DNA of 64,000 nt from Vibrio jasicida CAIM 1864 = LMG 25398 (lineage in GTDB: Bacteria; Pseudomonadota; Gammaproteobacteria; Enterobacterales; Vibrionaceae): the NCBI RefSeq assembly GCF_000400365.1, contig NZ_BAOG01000023.1:53704-117703 (forward strand), written 5' to 3'. Of the stretch, positions 9,325-18,720 are shown in pieces. A program made the translations under genes and the position numbers. The first letter of the stretch is position 1. Every line of letters begins with the position of its first letter. The notes beneath the pieces were generated by a model. The model had not been told where the DNA came from. It saw only the letters and a list, made by a program, of their open reading frames with translations, and did no database searches.

Positions 9325-10206
9325 CTAAACGAGTTTTGGGACTTCTTTAATGAGGTGGTCAATAAGTAAGCGGCTCGCCTGACTCAATGTCTTAGGCTGA
9401 GGGTAAAGCAACCATCCCGATTCTTCAGTGACAGAATATTGTGACAATAGCTGCACCAAACTGCCGGATTCCAACTCACGCTTCACCAGTAGTTTGGGCA
9501 TAAAGGTGATGCCACGATCTAAAATCGTCGCGTTCTTAATAAAGCCAATGTTGTTGGAAATAAGCTTCGGGTGCAGTTGTACACTTTGCTCTTGGAAGTG
9601 CCAGACATTGTCTACCTCGCCATTTGGCCAACGAAAACAGACACACTGGTGTTCCTTCAGTTGTTCTAGGTTCTCTGGCATGCCGTGTGTTTCAAGGTAA
9701 TTGGGAGAAGCGACTAAACAACGGTCGAGTGTCAAAAGCTTACGTGCAACGATGTCGGAATCAAACAATGCACCACCATGGAAAGCGATGTCCAAGCCCT
9801 GTTGGAACATGTCACTAAAGCCATTGTTGATGTTGCGAATATCCAACTCAACGTGTGGGTATTTATCGTGGAAGTTAAACAGAATTGGGCGAACCAGTTC
9901 ATCGGTTTCCGGCAATAACCCAAGTTTGATGCGGCCGCGAACTTCATTGGTATCGTTGCTGACTTGTTCGTTCGCCGAATCGAGCATCGTCAGCGCTTTT
10001 TGCAGGTTCTCGTAGTAGGCTTCGCCATTATTGGTGAGCGATAAACTGCGTGTGGTGCGATGGAAAAGTTGAGCGCCTAAGGATTGCTCTAATTCGCCAA
10101 TTCGTCGACTCACATTCGCGCGCGGCAGATCCAATGCGTTTGCTGCGGCGGTAAAGCTTCCTAGCTCGACCACTTTAATGAAGAGTTTAAGATCGTCGAT
10201 TTTCAC
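9325..10206 (-). CDS. LysR-family regulator next to the efflux operon
   Basis: 293 residues. The N-terminal winged helix-turn-helix (residues 1-60, AANALDLPRANVSRRIGELE) is followed by a substrate-binding domain of LysR type. The start is a GTG at 10206 with GGAG 7 bases upstream. It is co-oriented with and 103 bases upstream of the efflux operon, so control of that operon is a reasonable inference, though LysR regulators are more often divergent from their targets. The regulated ligand is unknown. Confidence 0.88.
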   Translation of the reverse strand: MKIDDLKLFIKVVELGSFTAAANALDLPRANVSRRIGELEQSLGAQLFHRTTRSLSLTNNGEAYYENLQKALTMLDSANEQVSNDTNEVRGRIKLGLLPETDELVRPILFNFHDKYPHVELDIRNINNGFSDMFQQGLDIAFHGGALFDSDIVARKLLTLDRCLVASPNYLETHGMPENLEQLKEHQCVCFRWPNGEVDNVWHFQEQSVQLHPKLISNNIGFIKNATILDRGITFMPKLLVKRELESGSLVQLLSQYSVTEESGWLLYPQPKTLSQASRLLIDHLIKEVPKLV

Positions 10207-10335
10207 ACTGGCGCTCCATGCTTATTGAACACTGTACTAAACCGTGACACTCTAAAGCATCATAACGTTATGCACAAAATATAACGTGACTTTTGATAAC
10301 CGATACTTTTTTGAAAAGAGAAATAGGGAATTAGT

Positions 10336-10695
10336 GTGCTGAGAGTTATTCAACGTCGTCGGATCAAGAAGGTCATTAAGTTGCTTTCTGCCAGATTGAT
10401 TAAGGGCTATGGAAGTCGCGAGTATTTCTCTATCGGACAAGTGCAAAGCAGCACAAGCGAGTTGAGCAAGCGCCAACAACAGATCGCTTTGGCCTTATAT
10501 GCTGATCCTCAAGAACTGAGCGCAGAAGTTAGAGCTGAGCTTACTTCCTTGCGTGCCGATGTCTCGAATGACTTTTTCGATGGTGGTGATTACACCGCAC
10601 AAGATGTACTGAATCTACTTGGTTCGGGTGGTTGGAAAGGCGGTCGTATGGACGATGACATGTCGCACCGATTCGGAATGAATAGCCGATACTAA
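10336..10695 (+). CDS. DUF6559-type conserved protein
   Basis: 119 residues from a GTG start preceded by AGGG. The N-terminus is very basic (MLRVIQRRRIKKVIKLL) with an amphipathic look. The middle is Gln/Glu-rich helix, and the C-terminus contains GGDYTAQDVLNLLGSGGWKG. It resembles short Vibrio proteins of the DUF6559 group; this is recognition from memory. No catalytic motif is visible. It precedes the next LysR gene by 28 bases on the same strand, so the two may share a transcript. Confidence 0.65.
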   Translation: MLRVIQRRRIKKVIKLLSARLIKGYGSREYFSIGQVQSSTSELSKRQQQIALALYADPQELSAEVRAELTSLRADVSNDFFDGGDYTAQDVLNLLGSGGWKGGRMDDDMSHRFGMNSRY

Positions 10696-10723
10696 ACAGG
10701 GTTGTATTAGGGAACGAATCACG

Positions 10724-11638
10724 ATGAAGCAACTGGATCTCAACTTACTTCGCATCTTTCTGGTGTTACTCGAAACTAAGAACACGCGCATTGCAGGTGA
10801 CCAATTAGCGTTGAGCCAACCCGCAGTCAGCAAAGCGTTGGGAAGGCTGCGTGATTACTTTGATGATGAGTTGTTTACTCGTGTTCACTCTGGCTTAAAG
10901 CCAACGCCTCGTGCACTTGAGCTGGGTGACAAGCTGCCGATGATCATGGAGAGTTTGGATGAGGTGATTCTAGACTCGCCAACGTTTGAGCCTGCCGATT
11001 ACCAAGGTAACATTACCATTGCGATTAATGGTTTTATCTCCAACTGGCTCGGTGCACGTTTGTGTATCGCGGTGATTGAAGAGGCACCAAACGCACAAGT
11101 AAACATAGTGAATTGGGGCTCTCAAACACTCAAAAAGTTGCTCGATGGTGAGATTCAAGCGGCCATCAACTATTCGCCGATCGACACCAATAAGCAATTT
11201 ACCCACCAAGTGATTGGTGAAGATGATTTTGTTGGGTTAGTGAAAATCAACCACCCTTTGGCAGGAAAGACCTTGTCTCAAGCTGAAATCAATCAAGCAG
11301 AATACGCCAGTTTGGTGGTGCCGAGTTGGAATGATACTCAGCCCTTTATTGCTAAGCACCTTTCAAGTGAAGTGTTGAAAGTAAAAGCACGAAGTTCCTA
11401 TTTGCATACCTTGCTCGATGTGGTTAAGCAGAGTGAGATCATCTTGCCTTGCTCTCGGCAGCTTGCTCATTATTTGAACGGTGAGTTTGAGTATGCCTCT
11501 TTTCCTAATCACACCCCAGATGAGCTAAAAAATATTGTGCTGGTGGAATCGCACAATAAGCGCATGCATCCCATGCATCAGTGGCTCAAACGAAAAATCA
11601 TCACCACTTCTCAAGTTATCATCCAAGAAAAACGATAA
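10724..11638 (+). CDS. LysR-family transcriptional regulator
   Basis: 304 residues. The N-terminal helix-turn-helix reads TRIAGDQLALSQPAVSKALGR around residues 18-40, characteristic of the NodD/LeuO branch of LysR proteins. An effector-binding domain follows. It is downstream of the DUF6559 gene and converges on the DUF1254 gene, with a terminator between them. No target can be assigned from the sequence. Confidence 0.87.
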   Translation: MKQLDLNLLRIFLVLLETKNTRIAGDQLALSQPAVSKALGRLRDYFDDELFTRVHSGLKPTPRALELGDKLPMIMESLDEVILDSPTFEPADYQGNITIAINGFISNWLGARLCIAVIEEAPNAQVNIVNWGSQTLKKLLDGEIQAAINYSPIDTNKQFTHQVIGEDDFVGLVKINHPLAGKTLSQAEINQAEYASLVVPSWNDTQPFIAKHLSSEVLKVKARSSYLHTLLDVVKQSEIILPCSRQLAHYLNGEFEYASFPNHTPDELKNIVLVESHNKRMHPMHQWLKRKIITTSQVIIQEKR

Positions 11639-11658
11639 GCCTCTCCATTGAGAGGCTT
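11637..11658 (+). terminator. Terminator hairpin after LysR gene
   Basis: AAGCCTCTC and GAGAGGCTT pair across a CATT loop, beginning inside the stop codon of the LysR gene; the following tract is TTGTTCT. Confidence 0.7.
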
Positions 11659-11700
11659 GTTCTCATAGGACTGGTCTGAAGGGGTTCAGCCTGTTCTGCG

Positions 11701-12705
11701 TTACTTTGCCGTCACGTTCGGGAAGTTGTGCATTTCTTCAATCGCTTTGGCTTTGTCACTTGGACGGTAAGCACGCAACGCAAAGTTCCAGCCCGCATCG
11801 TTCACTTCAATTACGTTATTCGCGGCACCACAGGTCTCGCCTTTCGGTGCGAAGTGAATGGTGTAAGAGCCATCTTTGTTTGGTACAGCGGAGGTTGAGT
11901 CTGCGCTGTTGTTATCTGTCATCAACCAGCCTTTGCCTGAGTATGCCGTGATAGACCAGTAACCGCCTTTTTCGTAGCTCAGTGACGGTTTATCGAAGGT
12001 GATGTCAGCACACTCAACTTTGCCAGTACCTGCTCGTGAAGAGTACACCGCGTATTCTGCTGGTAAGCCAGCCCAACCTACAGCGGTACCAATCATAAAT
12101 TGCTTGTTATCTGGTGTTGCAGTAATGCCAGTAGTGAAGGCTTCTTCTGTCTTAATCGTGTTGACTTGCTTCTCCCATTTCGCACGTACCGCGTCGCGAG
12201 AGGCGCTGTCCCAATCTTGCGCTGGCTTAAATGGTTTTGCGGATTTTGCATCAATCACGGCGGCATCTTGTAAGCGATGTGCCTCTTCCATGCCTGCCGT
12301 CGTAGCGGTACGCATTAAGATGTAAATGTAATCCGAGCCTGCAATTTTCGAATCAATGTAGATCTCGTCACCACCATAAATCGCCATGTGGTTGTCGTGA
12401 TTGTTGTTGAAGAAATGCATGATTTGGTAAGCATCACCTTTCGCTAAACGGAAAGTGGCCCCTTTCGACACATCGACCACGGCTGTGGAGTAGAGCAAGT
12501 CGGTGTTTGAGCGAATGATCATCTGATTATCAACGGTGACGCTGTCTCGGTTTTGGTCAAACACATTGATTGGTTGGCGCTCTAGTTGTTGAGTGAAGTA
12601 CAGATCAGTTTCTGCGCGGGCGAAGTTTTCGTCGGTCACTTTAACGGCTGCCATGGTCTGCATAGAGGTGATGGCAATAAGAGTCGCTAAGATGGTCTTT
12701 TTCAT
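11701..12705 (-). CDS. Secreted DUF1254/DUF1214-family protein
   Basis: 334 residues from the ATG at 12705, chosen because it begins a clean signal peptide (MKKTILATLIAITSMQTMAA) with AAGG upstream. The mature protein has the DUF1254-then-DUF1214 layout: an N-terminal region with IRSNTDLLYSTAVVDVS and a C-terminal beta domain with GYWSITAYSGKGWL and NFALRAYRPSD. The biochemical role of this family is not established. It is shorter than the paralogue at 13989-15464. The AraC regulator gene lies just upstream on the same strand. Periplasmic or exported location is inferred from the signal peptide. Confidence 0.82.
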   Translation of the reverse strand: MKKTILATLIAITSMQTMAAVKVTDENFARAETDLYFTQQLERQPINVFDQNRDSVTVDNQMIIRSNTDLLYSTAVVDVSKGATFRLAKGDAYQIMHFFNNNHDNHMAIYGGDEIYIDSKIAGSDYIYILMRTATTAGMEEAHRLQDAAVIDAKSAKPFKPAQDWDSASRDAVRAKWEKQVNTIKTEEAFTTGITATPDNKQFMIGTAVGWAGLPAEYAVYSSRAGTGKVECADITFDKPSLSYEKGGYWSITAYSGKGWLMTDNNSADSTSAVPNKDGSYTIHFAPKGETCGAANNVIEVNDAGWNFALRAYRPSDKAKAIEEMHNFPNVTAK

Positions 12706-12830
12706 GTCGCTTACCTTGAGGTCGTCATTAAGAGATGACCTCACTTTATCGATATGCCAGTGATGACAGAAATGAATTGATGTAATTCAGATAATAACTA
12801 AATCGAATTGCAAGTTCGGATTGCCAGCCG

Positions 12831-13856
12831 TCACACGCGATGCTGTTTTCGATATTGTAAAGGCGTGATGCCATTGGTGCGTTTGAATTGGCGGATAAAA
12901 GAATCGGCAGAAGCGTAGCAAAGCATGTCAGCAATGGTGCGGATTGGACATTCGCTGTTGGTGAGTAGCTTCTTACTCTCTGTGTCGCGGACTGAATTCA
13001 CGATATCTCGGTAGGTGAGGTTATTTTTGTTCAACAAGTTCTGCAATGTCCTGGGGTGGATGCCGAGCATTTTGCTGACCAAGGTTTTGCTGATATCACC
13101 GAGAGGAAGCAATAACAGAATCGAGTTGGTGGTGATTTCCAACAGCGTGTTGTGATGTTGAAGACCGTGAGAGACTTTGCGTCGCATTTGATTGGTGATA
13201 GCCATCTCCAAATCGGGCTTTTCTGCGAGTAGGGCTTTGGGGAACTCAAAACCATCGAACTGACTACCCAATATCACTTTGCATCCAAAGAAACGTTCAA
13301 GACGTTCGATTTGTGTTTGCTGCTGTGCTCCTGATTCACCTTGGTAGCGCGCTTTAAAATGGACTTGATGCAACTTCAACCGTTCGCCCAGTATCATCTT
13401 GAACGTTGTAATAATGCCTCCGATGGAAAGCAAAGCGTGTTGGTTTGTATCGACATTGGGTTCGAATAAGAACTGAGTAAAGTGGCGAGCAATGTCTTCA
13501 CGAATATCAAGTTGATGGCGAGAAGCGCGTTGCTGATAGCTGTACAGGCCAAACAAAACCGGATAGATGTTTGCGAGAGATTCCTGGCTAGCAATCAGCA
13601 ACATAGCGATGTCCAAAGACTGGTAGTCAATCAAGGTACTGAGCTCTAGGGCGAACAGCGGGTCTTTAGTCTCTTTGGCGGCCAAGTTCAGCAGTTCTGC
13701 AAATTGCTGATGGCTAAGCTCTTGGTTTTCATCGTGTAAGGTTGAGATTTGAATATTGAGCTTTGAGGTTAAGGTGTGAGGCTCAACACCATATCGTCTG
13801 CACAATTTAGGGAAAGCAGAGAGGTATAACGCGCTCAATCGATATTCGTTTTTCAC
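12831..13856 (-). CDS. AraC-family regulator (OruR/ArgR-like N-domain)
   Basis: 341 residues. The N-terminal 200 residues form the arabinose-binding-like region seen in the OruR-type AraC proteins. The C-terminal pair of helix-turn-helix motifs includes CPIRTIADMLCYASADSFIRQFKR and the closing GITPLQYRKQ. It lies between two DUF1254/DUF1214 genes, one co-oriented downstream and one divergent at 13989, which suggests that it controls one or both. That is inference from placement. Confidence 0.85.
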   Translation of the reverse strand: MKNEYRLSALYLSAFPKLCRRYGVEPHTLTSKLNIQISTLHDENQELSHQQFAELLNLAAKETKDPLFALELSTLIDYQSLDIAMLLIASQESLANIYPVLFGLYSYQQRASRHQLDIREDIARHFTQFLFEPNVDTNQHALLSIGGIITTFKMILGERLKLHQVHFKARYQGESGAQQQTQIERLERFFGCKVILGSQFDGFEFPKALLAEKPDLEMAITNQMRRKVSHGLQHHNTLLEITTNSILLLLPLGDISKTLVSKMLGIHPRTLQNLLNKNNLTYRDIVNSVRDTESKKLLTNSECPIRTIADMLCYASADSFIRQFKRTNGITPLQYRKQHRV

Positions 13857-13988
13857 TCAAATATTCTCAAAATGTCAATTTTCAGTCTTGGCTTGTTTTT
13901 ATACTGCGCCACATTGAGTTGGTCAAGAAATGACTGATTTCAACTTCATCCTCCCGATACCGCCTGAAACGACGAGTAGAGAATAGAC

Positions 13989-15464
13989 ATGAAAAAAGTA
14001 ACGAAAACCCTTATCTCTGGTTTGATATTTGCCGCTTTAACCAGCAGCGCATACGCAGACAACAACATCAAGATTGAGAACATGCACACCCGCTCTGGTG
14101 ATTTTGCTTTTGAAACCAGTGTGCTCAATGGCATTCCAACAGAGGAAAGCTCAAAGAAACTGTTTAATCTGATGGATTTTCAGCGCGCGACACAAGCTTA
14201 CATTTGGTCTATTCCGCTGACGTCTAACTACGCGTGGAAGGCGGCGTATGAAAAAATGGGCTCAGAAGACGGCCAAATTACTTATGTGGCATCGCATCAA
14301 TCTAAATTGGGTGGCTTAACTTACAACACCTCAACGCCCTACGCGATTACATGGTTTAACGTAGAGAAAGAGCCCGTTGTGGTGAACATCCCGACCGATG
14401 AACTGCGTGGTGCGGTGCATACCATGTGGCAGATTGGCATTGCACAGATGACTAAACCAGGCACATACGTGATAAAAGCTAAGGGCAGCGAAACACCAAA
14501 GAACCTACCAAAAGGTGCGGTGGTACTTGAATCGGATACTAACTATGTCTTCTTTGGTGTGCGCTTAATGGCGAAAACGGAGAAACAGCGCATGACGGAC
14601 TTGGAGTCGATGTCAATCACGCATCTGGATGGCAAACCCCTAAGCGATCGAGGTGTTAACTTCCCGAAAAAAGGTCTTGATGCGAAACACCCACGTGGTA
14701 TGGAGTTTTGGCAAGTGCTCAACGAAGCCATTCAAACAGAACCTGTCGCAGAGCGCGATCGCATGATGCATGACATGTTGCGTCCATTGGGTATTGAGAA
14801 GGGTAAACCTTTCGAGCCAAATGCCGAGCAAGTGAAGATCATGAAAGAAGCGGTAGTGCTTGGTGAGGCCATGACTAAGAATATCGACTTCAACAAAACG
14901 GGTCGTTTACATCAATCGGAATATGGGCCTGAAGGGAACCGTTGGGAAGTCGCAACAGCATCAACACCAAACCAAGATCGCGCTTATGGCATGGATCTCG
15001 ATGGTCGCGCAGCATGGTTTTATGAAGCGGTGACGAACGACATTGCGATGCATGGTTTTGAAAATGGTGGCTGGGGTCAGATATACCTTGATAACTATCG
15101 TGACGGCGAAGGTTATGGTCTAAATGGTAGCAATCACTACACGCTGACATTAGATGGCGATGTGAACTACGCCGATTTGTTCTGGACCATTACGGTGTAC
15201 AACGTGGAAAACCGCGCCATCATCGATAATGATATTCAACGTGCGGATGTCGGCTCAAACGTTCCGGGCACAGTGAAAGACGCAGACGGTAACTACACGT
15301 TCCACTTTTCACCAACCAAGCCAAAAGGTGTGAATGAAGCAAACTGGGTACAAACTCGACCAGATGAAAACTGGTTTGTGTATTTCCGCGCTTACTCACC
15401 AAGCAAGGCGTTTGTTGAGCAGAAACCAGAAACGATTCTGCCAAACTTTAAACACGTGAAATAA
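13989..15464 (+). CDS. Secreted DUF1254/DUF1214-family protein, long form
   Basis: 491 residues with signal peptide MKKVTKTLISGLIFAALTSSAYA. The DUF1254 part covers roughly residues 60-200 (YIWSIPLTSNYAW, TPYAITWFNVEKEPVVVNIP). The DUF1214 part covers the last 120 residues (LFWTITVYNVENRAIIDN, WFVYFRAYSPSKAF). Function of the family is unknown. It is transcribed divergently from the AraC regulator 132 bases away. Its 3' end (15411-15458) is repeated in decayed form at 18993-19040, see the findings. Confidence 0.85.
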   Translation: MKKVTKTLISGLIFAALTSSAYADNNIKIENMHTRSGDFAFETSVLNGIPTEESSKKLFNLMDFQRATQAYIWSIPLTSNYAWKAAYEKMGSEDGQITYVASHQSKLGGLTYNTSTPYAITWFNVEKEPVVVNIPTDELRGAVHTMWQIGIAQMTKPGTYVIKAKGSETPKNLPKGAVVLESDTNYVFFGVRLMAKTEKQRMTDLESMSITHLDGKPLSDRGVNFPKKGLDAKHPRGMEFWQVLNEAIQTEPVAERDRMMHDMLRPLGIEKGKPFEPNAEQVKIMKEAVVLGEAMTKNIDFNKTGRLHQSEYGPEGNRWEVATASTPNQDRAYGMDLDGRAAWFYEAVTNDIAMHGFENGGWGQIYLDNYRDGEGYGLNGSNHYTLTLDGDVNYADLFWTITVYNVENRAIIDNDIQRADVGSNVPGTVKDADGNYTFHFSPTKPKGVNEANWVQTRPDENWFVYFRAYSPSKAFVEQKPETILPNFKHVK

Positions 15465-15468
15465 CCCG

Positions 15469-15505
15469 AAAAGCCACCATGATGAAAATTGTCGTGGTGG
15501 CTTTT
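15469..15505. terminator. Bidirectional terminator between DUF1254 and Dabb genes
   Basis: AAAAGCCACCA pairs with TGGTGGCTTTT, with a 15-base loop and T tracts on both strands. It separates the convergent DUF1254 and Dabb genes. Confidence 0.85.
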
Positions 15506-15533
15506 TAATTGTCCGAACATTCACCTGAGAGAG

Positions 15534-15830
15534 TCAGATTTCGTAATCAAACACGATGATGTCTTCAAGCAGTGGTCTAAATACCTCTTTCAATGCATCG
15601 TGCTCTGGGTGAGGTAGGTAGTTCTGACGACCTGCTTCATCAGCAAATGTCATCATCACGGCGTGTGTGTAGTCTTTACTCTTTCCTTCTGGGCTGTTGT
15701 TTAAGCCCCATTCAACGTCGGTTACACCTTCCACTTTCGTTGGCATGGCTTCGAATAGCTCTCGAAGTTGTTGGATTTTTTCGCTGGTGGCAGATGCTTT
15801 AAATTTGATGAGTAGAATGTGTCTGACCAT
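15534..15830 (-). CDS. Dabb-family (stress-responsive alpha/beta barrel) protein
   Basis: 98 residues, beginning MVRHILLIKFKASATSEKIQ and containing VEGVTDVEWGLNNSPEGKSKDYTHAVMMTF. This order matches the ferredoxin-like dimeric alpha/beta barrel (Dabb) family. The C-terminal HPEHDALKEVFRPLLEDIIVFDYE completes the fold at normal length. Family members range from enzymes of aromatic and polyketide chemistry to stress-induced proteins, so no reaction can be given. It converges on the DUF1254 gene. Confidence 0.88.
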   Translation of the reverse strand: MVRHILLIKFKASATSEKIQQLRELFEAMPTKVEGVTDVEWGLNNSPEGKSKDYTHAVMMTFADEAGRQNYLPHPEHDALKEVFRPLLEDIIVFDYEI

Positions 15831-15928
15831 GGTTTTGAGCTGTTGTTATATTTTGTTGTGTTTGAAGAACAACACTATAACGGGCATCCACTCTAAAGTT
15901 AGCTTTTGGCTTCACAAAATAGGGAATC

Positions 15929-15958
15929 AAAAACGCGAGCACTTTGGCTCGCGTTTTT
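15929..15958. terminator. Symmetric bidirectional hairpin terminator
   Basis: AAAAACGCGAGC and GCTCGCGTTTTT pair perfectly around a 6-base loop, with U-rich tails on both strands. It may serve as a second stop for the ATPase gene or mark an insertion boundary. Confidence 0.75.
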
Positions 15959-16117
15959 GTTGGTCTAGCTAGGTCGGAGGTCGTAGGTCGTTAGATGGGA
16001 ATCGTTAACCCTTGACGCTTGCAAGAGCAATCAACATCAAATTAATGCAAACATTCCACCTGTCGTGAATTAAATCTAGAGCTTTTCTGATTTCAACTCA
16101 AAACTTATCCTAAAAGA

Positions 16118-16135
16118 AGAGCGCCGAAGCGCTCT
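16118..16135 (-). terminator. Terminator of the ATPase gene
   Basis: On the minus strand AGAGCGC and GCGCTCT pair around a TTCG tetraloop, followed by TCTTTTAGG, a few bases after the ATPase stop codon. Confidence 0.75.
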
Positions 16136-16143
16136 AGTTATTA

Positions 16144-18720
16144 TTATTTTCGTCGTTGTTTCAATGCTTTGAAGTATGCATCCAGATCATTCACATCTTT
16201 CTCAAACTCACTCGCTCGAGGGCAATCAACTGCTAAACCTGTCGCGTTGTCATGACCACACATATAGGTACTGCACTTAGACATTGCAGCGTTAATTATA
16301 TCGTTATCCTCAGAGGTTACGTCGTCGACAATCTCTTTTAAACTCTGAGTCTTAACCGCGCGGCCAAATCGCTCAACAACCTTTCTCAGTAGCCACTCTT
16401 CAACAAGACGTTCATAGGTTTCACGCATTAAACCATAGCCATGTTTAACGTACATTTCGTAACTGAAATCACCTGATGCTTCCATTTTTTTGAGTTTAGG
16501 TGCAAGGTTCTTTAATTCACCAACTCGAGCGCCTGTATTCTTGGCATCCCAAGGAGGCTCTTGGAGTGGATAACCAGCTATATCACCCAGTTTTCGGATA
16601 GAAATTATGTTCAATTCAGCTTGAGCTATTCCAGTGGACTCCTCCAACATCTTCAAGAAAGCCATATCGTGCGTAAACACGATAACCTGACGCGCCAAAG
16701 CTTCCTGAGCGATACGATCAGCGAACAAGCGACGCCAGTTGTGGTCGAGAGAGTTGATAGGGTCGTCGAAAATAATCGCTGATTTTCTGTCATCAACTGT
16801 TAACTCTGCCATAAAACCGGCGAGTGCTACGCATTTCTGTTCACCTTCGCTCGCGACATCAGAAATTCCGTTTGTTTTGCCAGTTAAGTTAAGTTTGAGC
16901 AACTGCTTACCTTGGGAACCTCTAGTTTTCGTGCCAACAGCGAAGTTCTGGAAGCCTAATTTTTTCAGTTCGCTGCTGAATGCCGCTTCAAGATTGCCAA
17001 TCGCACCACTCTTTGCGATGTTAGTAACTTGACCTGTGACAGATGTTGTATGGCAAGACTTGCTCACGTTATCAAACAGAATGACCATCCCCTTGCGGTC
17101 GATCTCTTTAATGACGTTCTGCTTAATCGCCGTGAAGCTTTTGCGCTCTTCGAGCTCTGTAATCAAATCAATGAGTTGTTTAACCTGTTGAGTCAAGCCA
17201 TCATCTGTCGCAACCGCAGCTTCGTTCTTTTTCCAAGATTCAATTTGACCGTTAATCCATTCAATCGGACTAAACTCAATTTCCAACTGAGTAAAATCAG
17301 GCTCCGTTTTGACTAAATTGGTGCAGAGGGTCTCCAGCTTGTTGTTGAGCTCAATGATCTTGTTGGCGTATTCAGGCTTATAGTCGCGGATCATGTTAAG
17401 AGACAATTCGTATGGTTGGAGGTCAAACCTAAGTAGTTTTAGATTTTGTATGTAAGCGTCGAATGAGCCTTTCGCTTTATCTGCTTCAACCTGAGTTCGG
17501 TCTTTTAGATAATCATTAAAAGACTTCAGTTTCTCTGCTGCCTCTTCAGAAATAGGCTGAAGGCAAGTAGGGCAGGGTTCCCCCGCAGCTGGTGGAAAGA
17601 CATGCTTTGCATTATGTGTTTGCACGAAAATCCTGATGTGAGTCCACATCTCTTTCCACTCTGGTGAGCAAATGCCTTCGATTGCGTGTCCATCTACAGC
17701 CTGAGTGCGAGCGAGCTCAGCTGCATTTTGTTTAGTCTTGTAATCATCATAAGACTTCTTGATGGCATCAAAGTGTGTTTGATCTAGTTTCGCTTTAAGC
17801 TTGTTAAAGTGATCAAGTAAAGGCTGCATTGTCTTTCGCTGGTCGGCGTATGACTTGCGAATCTGCTCTGGCGTCTGAGTTTTTAGCTTAATCAACTCAG
17901 CTTGATGGACTTCGATGGATTGAATTTCTTCTTGCGTGAGGCAAAGAGCGTCAACACTTTCTGGTTTGGTTGTTGAAGATAAGGTCGAAAGAAATGCCGC
18001 CACTTTTCCACCAGACATATATGGAGGAATAGGGTGAGAAATATTGTAAGGCTGTTTATCTCTCTCATTTTCCTTTCGGACGTACTCACATGCTCGAATT
18101 AACTGCGAAAGGAGCTTAGTCCCTGCAGGTTTATATTCGATGGTGTCTTCACCAGAAATGTAGTGTGCTGCCGACGTATTGTCGAAGATGCGAATAGACT
18201 TCAAGTCTTCTCGCGCAGCGTTGCCTTTTGCCCACGTGATCTCGTGCAGATTTTCATCAATAATAATGGAAATTTCAGCTTCAGGATTGCCGGTAACATC
18301 AGAGTAGATATTCGACAAGATGTTTGGAGTTTCCCCGCGAGTTAGGCAAGCATTTTTCAGAATTTTCGAATAGCTCGACTTACCTGAACCGTTATCGCCG
18401 TAAACGGCTGTTAATCCGCTCGTGTTAAATTCAAGAAGAGCATCTGATACCAAAGCAGAGACGTGGTTAACTTTACCAACACTCTTTAAGGTTACAGCCT
18501 GTCCTTCTTCACCAAAACCTGTAAGGTCGAGCGGCGCAATGTAGCCTGGATAAGATTCGTTCTGCGCCTCTAGGCCATGTTCCATCTTTGCAACGGTGAA
18601 AAGGAGCTGTAAGTCATTCGTCCTTAATTCACCTTTCTCAGCAGCCAATCTGATTGCATGACGCCACCAAAGGTTCTTTTTTAACTTGTTAGCCCAGCTA
18701 ACAACGCTTTCAATCGACAT
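16144..18720 (-). CDS. Large SMC/RloC-like ATPase, possible defence protein
   Basis: 858 residues from the ATG at 18720, which has GGAGG upstream; longer frames lack a ribosome site. Walker A GDNGSGKSS lies at residues 108-116. A long coiled coil is interrupted near residue 382 by GEPCPTC, a CxxC like a Rad50/RloC zinc hook. The second half has SDVASEGEQKCVALAGF (ABC signature region, about 620-640), Walker B SAIIFDDPINSLDH and the switch IVFTHDMAFL. The C-terminal domain has RETYE (about 766-770) and CGHD (His about 823). This R-x3-E ... H order recalls the PrrC/RloC anticodon nuclease triad, but spacing differs, so nuclease activity is only a hypothesis. No restriction-modification genes adjoin it. 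Confidence 0.75.
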   Translation of the reverse strand: MSIESVVSWANKLKKNLWWRHAIRLAAEKGELRTNDLQLLFTVAKMEHGLEAQNESYPGYIAPLDLTGFGEEGQAVTLKSVGKVNHVSALVSDALLEFNTSGLTAVYGDNGSGKSSYSKILKNACLTRGETPNILSNIYSDVTGNPEAEISIIIDENLHEITWAKGNAAREDLKSIRIFDNTSAAHYISGEDTIEYKPAGTKLLSQLIRACEYVRKENERDKQPYNISHPIPPYMSGGKVAAFLSTLSSTTKPESVDALCLTQEEIQSIEVHQAELIKLKTQTPEQIRKSYADQRKTMQPLLDHFNKLKAKLDQTHFDAIKKSYDDYKTKQNAAELARTQAVDGHAIEGICSPEWKEMWTHIRIFVQTHNAKHVFPPAAGEPCPTCLQPISEEAAEKLKSFNDYLKDRTQVEADKAKGSFDAYIQNLKLLRFDLQPYELSLNMIRDYKPEYANKIIELNNKLETLCTNLVKTEPDFTQLEIEFSPIEWINGQIESWKKNEAAVATDDGLTQQVKQLIDLITELEERKSFTAIKQNVIKEIDRKGMVILFDNVSKSCHTTSVTGQVTNIAKSGAIGNLEAAFSSELKKLGFQNFAVGTKTRGSQGKQLLKLNLTGKTNGISDVASEGEQKCVALAGFMAELTVDDRKSAIIFDDPINSLDHNWRRLFADRIAQEALARQVIVFTHDMAFLKMLEESTGIAQAELNIISIRKLGDIAGYPLQEPPWDAKNTGARVGELKNLAPKLKKMEASGDFSYEMYVKHGYGLMRETYERLVEEWLLRKVVERFGRAVKTQSLKEIVDDVTSEDNDIINAAMSKCSTYMCGHDNATGLAVDCPRASEFEKDVNDLDAYFKALKQRRK

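Larger units (their letters stand above)
15831..16143. other. Intergenic region with two hairpins
   Basis: No gene is visible. It holds a strong symmetric hairpin at 15929-15958, the ATPase terminator at 16118-16135, and a short imperfect repetition of GGTCG/AGGTCG around 15971-15991. Confidence 0.6.

Noticed and set aside
15971..15991. Short GGTCG-type repetition as a possible CRISPR or iteron
   Set aside because: Only two or three imperfect units with no spacers.
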